From JANOXC01 sp031418215 (GTDB lineage Bacteria > Bacteroidota > Bacteroidia > AKYH767-A > OLB10): 14,945 nucleotides of DNA. The position numbers were made by a program, and so were the translations under genes. Positions within the stretch are counted from its first letter, which is position 1. Each line of letters starts with the position of its first letter. Shown here in pieces: positions 14,945 through 14,945 of this stretch. A model generated the notes under the pieces. That model saw only the letters and a program-made list of their open reading frames with translations. It made no database searches and was not told the DNA's origin. The stretch is taken from positions 1 to 14,945 of the forward strand of contig JANOXC010000201.1 in NCBI GenBank assembly GCA_031418215.1. The letters run 5' to 3'.

Positions 14945-14945
14945 C

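Noticed and set aside
1..14945. CRISPR arrays, insertion sequences, phage genes or integrase sites
   Set aside because: No regularly spaced direct repeats, transposase or integrase frames, or target-site duplications were seen; the tRNA-Ser end is cut at the window edge, so an attachment site there cannot be judged.

Overview
The window looks like chromosomal DNA of a Bacteroidota species (Sphingobacteriia, Chitinophagia or Flavobacteriia type). The grounds are proteins known almost only from that phylum: two cargo proteins with type B C-terminal domains for the type IX secretion system (T9SS), a PorP/SprF protein, a TPR-PD40-OmpA protein, a GWxTD-domain protein and a PUR-alpha-like DUF3276 protein. 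Several promoter-like sequences also match the phylum's TAnnTTTG -7 element. A+T is high, and no phage, transposase, CRISPR array or rRNA was seen.

Layout. The left edge holds the N-terminal two thirds of a leucine-dehydrogenase family gene (minus strand, cut by the window edge). Divergent from it is a half-size ABC exporter (plus), followed by the small DUF3276 gene (plus). From 3254 to 14522 everything runs on the minus strand, so transcription goes right to left: GWxTD protein, family 2 glycosyltransferase, fumarylacetoacetate-hydrolase family enzyme, then a tightly packed five-gene T9SS cluster. The right end has a 335-base gap with a mosaic inverted repeat, then a plus-strand tRNA-Ser(UGA) with its own promoter.

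The core of the window is the cluster at 3254-11170. In transcription order it encodes a 807-residue SprB-like cargo (two PKD and two SprB repeats, type B C-terminal domain), a PorP/SprF outer-membrane protein, a periplasmic TPR/PD40/OmpA-like protein resembling PorE, a second 561-residue type B cargo, and a stand-alone receiver-Hpt phosphotransfer protein. Two 4-base ATGA overlaps, one 3-base gap and one 23-base gap argue for a single transcript. The likely picture is a dedicated export and anchoring partner set flanked by its two surface cargos, with a phosphorelay protein of unknown role at the end. The last element is the least expected part.

The remaining genes are ordinary housekeeping or accessory genes. 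No clearly new system is visible. The best leads are the REC-Hpt gene attached to the T9SS cluster, the clustering of (AT)n tracts inside the four T9SS genes, and the permuted inverted repeat beside the tRNA.
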